A stretch of DNA of 64,000 nucleotides. It comes from Sequoia sempervirens. Its lineage: Eukaryota; Streptophyta; Pinopsida; Cupressales; Cupressaceae. The notes beneath the pieces are model-generated. The model was not told where the DNA came from. It was given only the letters and a program-made list of their open reading frames with translations, and made no database searches. Shown one piece after another: positions 61,221-64,000 of the stretch. Location: the NCBI GenBank assembly GCA_007258455.2, contig VDFB02047230.1:161394635-161458634 (forward strand), read 5' to 3'. Both the position numbers and the translations under genes were made by a program. The first letter of the stretch is position 1. The number at the start of each line of letters is the position of its first letter.

Positions 61221-61462
61221 GAGCATCTGAAGAAGATTCTCAAAGAGGGAGCCATGTTGCAAAAAGTTCAAGGCCAAGAAAGCCTAAGGAAATAAAGGCT
61301 GCTAGAAGAGAACTTATTAAATTTGGGGATATGCAGGAGTTTTCTTTTGTAGAATTGAAAAGAATAAAGTTTGTAGATAGTTGGGTGGACGAGCCAGATG
61401 AAGACATGCTTCAACAAGTGTTCACTAATTATGCTGAGTACATGCTTGAGAAAAAAACGTAG
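61221..61462 (+). other. Unassigned exon-like open frame
   Basis: After an AATTTTAG| acceptor-like site the plus strand is open for about 80 codons to TAG at 61460-61462. It contains SSRPRKPKEIKAARRELIKF, GDMQEFSFVELKRIKFVDSW and VDEPDEDMLQQVFTNYAEYM. The mixed charged/hydrophobic composition is unlike the AT-driven chance frames nearby. I do not recognise the family. It may be a retroelement accessory frame or a captured host exon; it has no ATG of its own near the start. Confidence 0.35.
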
Positions 61463-62572
61463 GAATAAAGTTGCAGTGAAAATTATGTTCCTAATGGACA
61501 CTTGGTGACATGGTTTGCTGGACAACTCTCTCTCTTTCCCTCCTATTTTGTAGGATCATGACCTCACTTCAGCTGAAGATCCCCAATAGTTCTACCTTCC
61601 CTCTTGGTGCTTCAGGTTTTGGTAACAAAGTCATCAACAGGTGAACTAAAGATCAGCAGGGTAGTCATCTCAAGCAGCTCCAGTGGTTCCCTAAATTTAT
61701 GGATCTCAATTTTTGACTAGAGAAATTAGTGTTAGGGATGGTCTATATGTAATTTTTCTCTCCATATTGTAAAGGTCGGCTAATTGAAGAAATATTAGCA
61801 GCCTAAGGAAAAAGTTAGATATTTTTACAGTTTTAGAAACTCTTTTATAGCTTTATGCAAAGACACTTAGATTTTTACAGTTTTCAATACAATTTTATGT
61901 TATTTTCAAGTTTCAGTCTTAATGATGATGTCAATGAACAATAGTCATTCATATGCCAGTGGATGTTGTGCATAAATGTCTCTTATTTGATGAAAATCAA
62001 TAGAAGATTCTGAATCTGAGGCTATTTTCATTGAGTTATCTGTGAATGAGGTTTTCTTTGTTTGTTGATCTATGAATTTTGATGATGAGCTAATGGTGTT
62101 TTCTTATGGGTTTTGAAGTTCATGAATGGTGAATGATCTGCATGTCTTGAATTTTCACTATGAATGAATGCAATGGTATAGATTGTGCTATAGATTGTAT
62201 CATTTTATGGTTTAGTTGTTTGGAAACAATGCTCATTATGAAGTTTGTATGTTTGAATTGAAGGAAATTTACATTCATGTTTTGCTATCCTAAGCTCTGT
62301 CCTATATTTTGATATTTATTTACACCCCCCAAATGTAGATTAATTTGTATGATACAATTTGTATCCCTTTTACCAGCAGGTCCCTTGAACATTACAGTTG
62401 CATTGGGCATTGAACAACATCAACACAGCTGAGAACCAACTACAAAGACCTTGGAAGATAGGTTGCTTTAGGTTATCTATCTTTTTAAGAAGAAATAGGG
62501 TAGAAATATTTTGTTTAACATTGCTATGTTATTTTGACCATCAACAAATCTAGCGCCAAAAGGAGGGCCTAA
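61463..62572. other. Non-coding leader-like DNA before gag
   Basis: AT-rich and without domain-bearing frames. The TAGCGCCAAAAGGAGGG motif at about 62552 resembles the GGCGCC-type leader found just before gag in plant Athila/Tat-like gypsy elements. Confidence 0.4.
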
Positions 62573-64000
62573 TGGAACAAATTGACTCGAATCAAGTCAT
62601 TCTCACCAGAAAGGTTTGAAAGAGTTCTTAGATATGCTAAAAATTCAGAACCGTTAGTTGAACTCCAAACCCCTATTAGACCCAAATCCCGTAGAGTCCT
62701 TATCCCACCATTAACGCCACCACTTACTCTACCCGGGTTTCCACCAATACTACAGGTGGCTCAACCAAATCCACCACCACCACCACCTATGGCATTCTTT
62801 TCCAATAATCCTTCGCCACTGGGAGTCATTCCTAGTGGCATACACGAAATACCAAAGAACCTAAAGAAATTCTACCCTAGGTACGCTCATGGCGAGTCAA
62901 GAAGTGTTGAAGAGCACATACAAGCATTCAAAGATGCATGTACTCGTGCTCAGATTGCCCACCATGATGTTACATGTAGGTTTCTTCTTTATTCATTGGG
63001 AGACATAGCTTATAACTGGTACCTGAATCTGCCCACCGGTTCAATCTTGAGCTGGAAAAAATTAGAGGAGGCATTCATTAATCAGTTTCGGGTTTACGTT
63101 GATCCCGCAATCCTATACCATCAATTTTCCACTATCAGGAAAGAGCCCTATGAATCGTTACCCCTGCTCAACACTAGATTTCAAAGGATGTATAGGAGGT
63201 TTCAAGATCCATACTTGGTGGCTGAAAATATTGCCATCCAAGCCTATCTGAAGGCCATAGATCCCTTGATTGGCCTATTTTTGCATAGGATGTACAATGC
63301 CATTGACATTAATTCTCTGTCCAAAGTTTACCACCTTGCTATTAAAATACAACAACAAATTAGTTCACAAGCAAGAGGTCTAGGAGGAGTTTTCCCTCCT
63401 CTAGGATACTCCTAAGTGCCTAATCCTACCCCGTTGTTTAATATAGTCCCGGGGATGTCTCATTCTACATATGGAGCCTTATTTGAGTTACAATTCCCAT
63501 CTCAAAAATTATTCTTTAGTGGCCCAACTCTTGACCCCTCGTAGCAAGTTCAAAATCCCCATAATCAAGCTAGAGGATCTAACCCCATCACACATGCATC
63601 AACTGCAACCACTGCAGAAAGTGAGTGTACTGTTCATCTGACAATAGAGTTGGAGACCCTTAAGAAAACATTGTCTCAGATGACCAATGATATGAAACAA
63701 CTCAAATACAACCTCCTTCAAAATCAAAACCAAAATCAGAACTACCAAAATTAGGGAGGGAATAACAATTAGGGTAGTTATTCCAATCAAAACACCAATC
63801 AAAACCAGAGGAACTTCCAAAAGTAGAATTCCCCTAATCAAAATTACTAGAACCAAAATAGGGGATACAACCAGAGATCCAATAACAATAGACAATGGAA
63901 TACTGGGCCAAACAATGGGGGATTTTCCCATAACTATCAGGCTGGTGATGACAAATACTACAAACGTTGCAGACCTCAACTTCATGACAAATTGGTGTAG
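62573..64000 (+). pseudogene. Ty3/gypsy gag (Athila/Tat-like), broken by in-frame stops, runs to the window end
   Basis: The frame is open from 62573 with no ATG start; an ATG at 62572 is in another frame. A Pro-rich N-terminal part (PNPPPPPPM) precedes a retrotransposon gag core: KKFYPRYAHGESRSVEEHIQ, FLLYSLGDIAYNWYLNLPTG, SWKKLEEAFINQFRVYVDPA and FQRMYRRFQDP. The first stop, TAA at 63413-63415, does not end the similarity. The same frame continues without a shift to the window edge through a coiled-coil-like LETLKKTLSQMTNDMKQLKY and an Asn/Gln-rich linker, ending KRCRPQLHDKLV. Each later stop is TAG and sits where a Gln codon would be expected, so C-to-T changes explain them all. Protease and pol would lie right of the window. 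Confidence 0.85.

Overview
The window looks like nuclear DNA of a large, repeat-rich seed-plant genome. The evidence is one split gene with GT-AG introns up to 9.6 kb, decayed Ty3/gypsy, Ty1/copia, LINE-type and hAT elements nested in one another, and AT-rich spacers without prokaryotic gene packing. The intron sizes and old, diverged elements suggest a gymnosperm, but the sequence alone does not prove this.

Layout. (1) 1-26.5 kb is gene-free. It consists of two colinear, strongly diverged blocks (block A, 1 to about 15960; block B, about 18399-25850) separated by unrecognised sequence. Block A carries extra insertions. The clearest is a rearranged Ty3/gypsy chromovirus (5632-10865, 5-bp target duplication TCAAG) whose gag-RT half is replaced by inverted LTR pieces. 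A degraded RNase H fragment (about 12.2-12.6 kb) is another. (2) 26.5-28.06 kb is spacer turning into a more GC-rich promoter with bZIP-type ACGT motifs and a TATA-like box. (3) 28064-52580 (+) is the only convincing host gene. It has ten coding exons (417 codons plus stop) for a Golgi-type UDP-arabinose 4-epimerase (UDP-xylose 4-epimerase, MUR4/UXE family). Exons 3-8 are clustered at 41.0-42.45 kb. Introns 1, 2 and 8 are 3.6, 9.2 and 9.6 kb and hold the transposon load: a decayed copia gag/protease with a 703-bp hAT-like element inside it, another hAT-like element with a tandem array over its end, and two decayed hAT transposase loci. Intron 1 begins with three copies of a 390-bp tandem repeat that duplicates the last bases of coding exon 1 and its splice donor. 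(4) 52.6-57.5 kb shows nothing recognisable. (5) 57.5-64.0 kb is retroelement debris: an LTR end, a broken retropepsin region, a GGAAC-rich fold-back tandem array, and a gypsy gag (62573 to the window end) that stays in one frame apart from stops that fit Gln-to-stop changes.

The host gene acts alone here; nothing suggests a gene cluster or operon. The epimerase converts UDP-xylose to UDP-arabinose for cell-wall polysaccharides. I see no undescribed multi-gene system. The most unusual structures are the exon-1/donor tandem triplication, the LTR fold-back inside a gypsy copy that still has its target duplication, the tandem array spanning a transposon/host junction, and the gag frame degraded only by apparent C-to-T stops.
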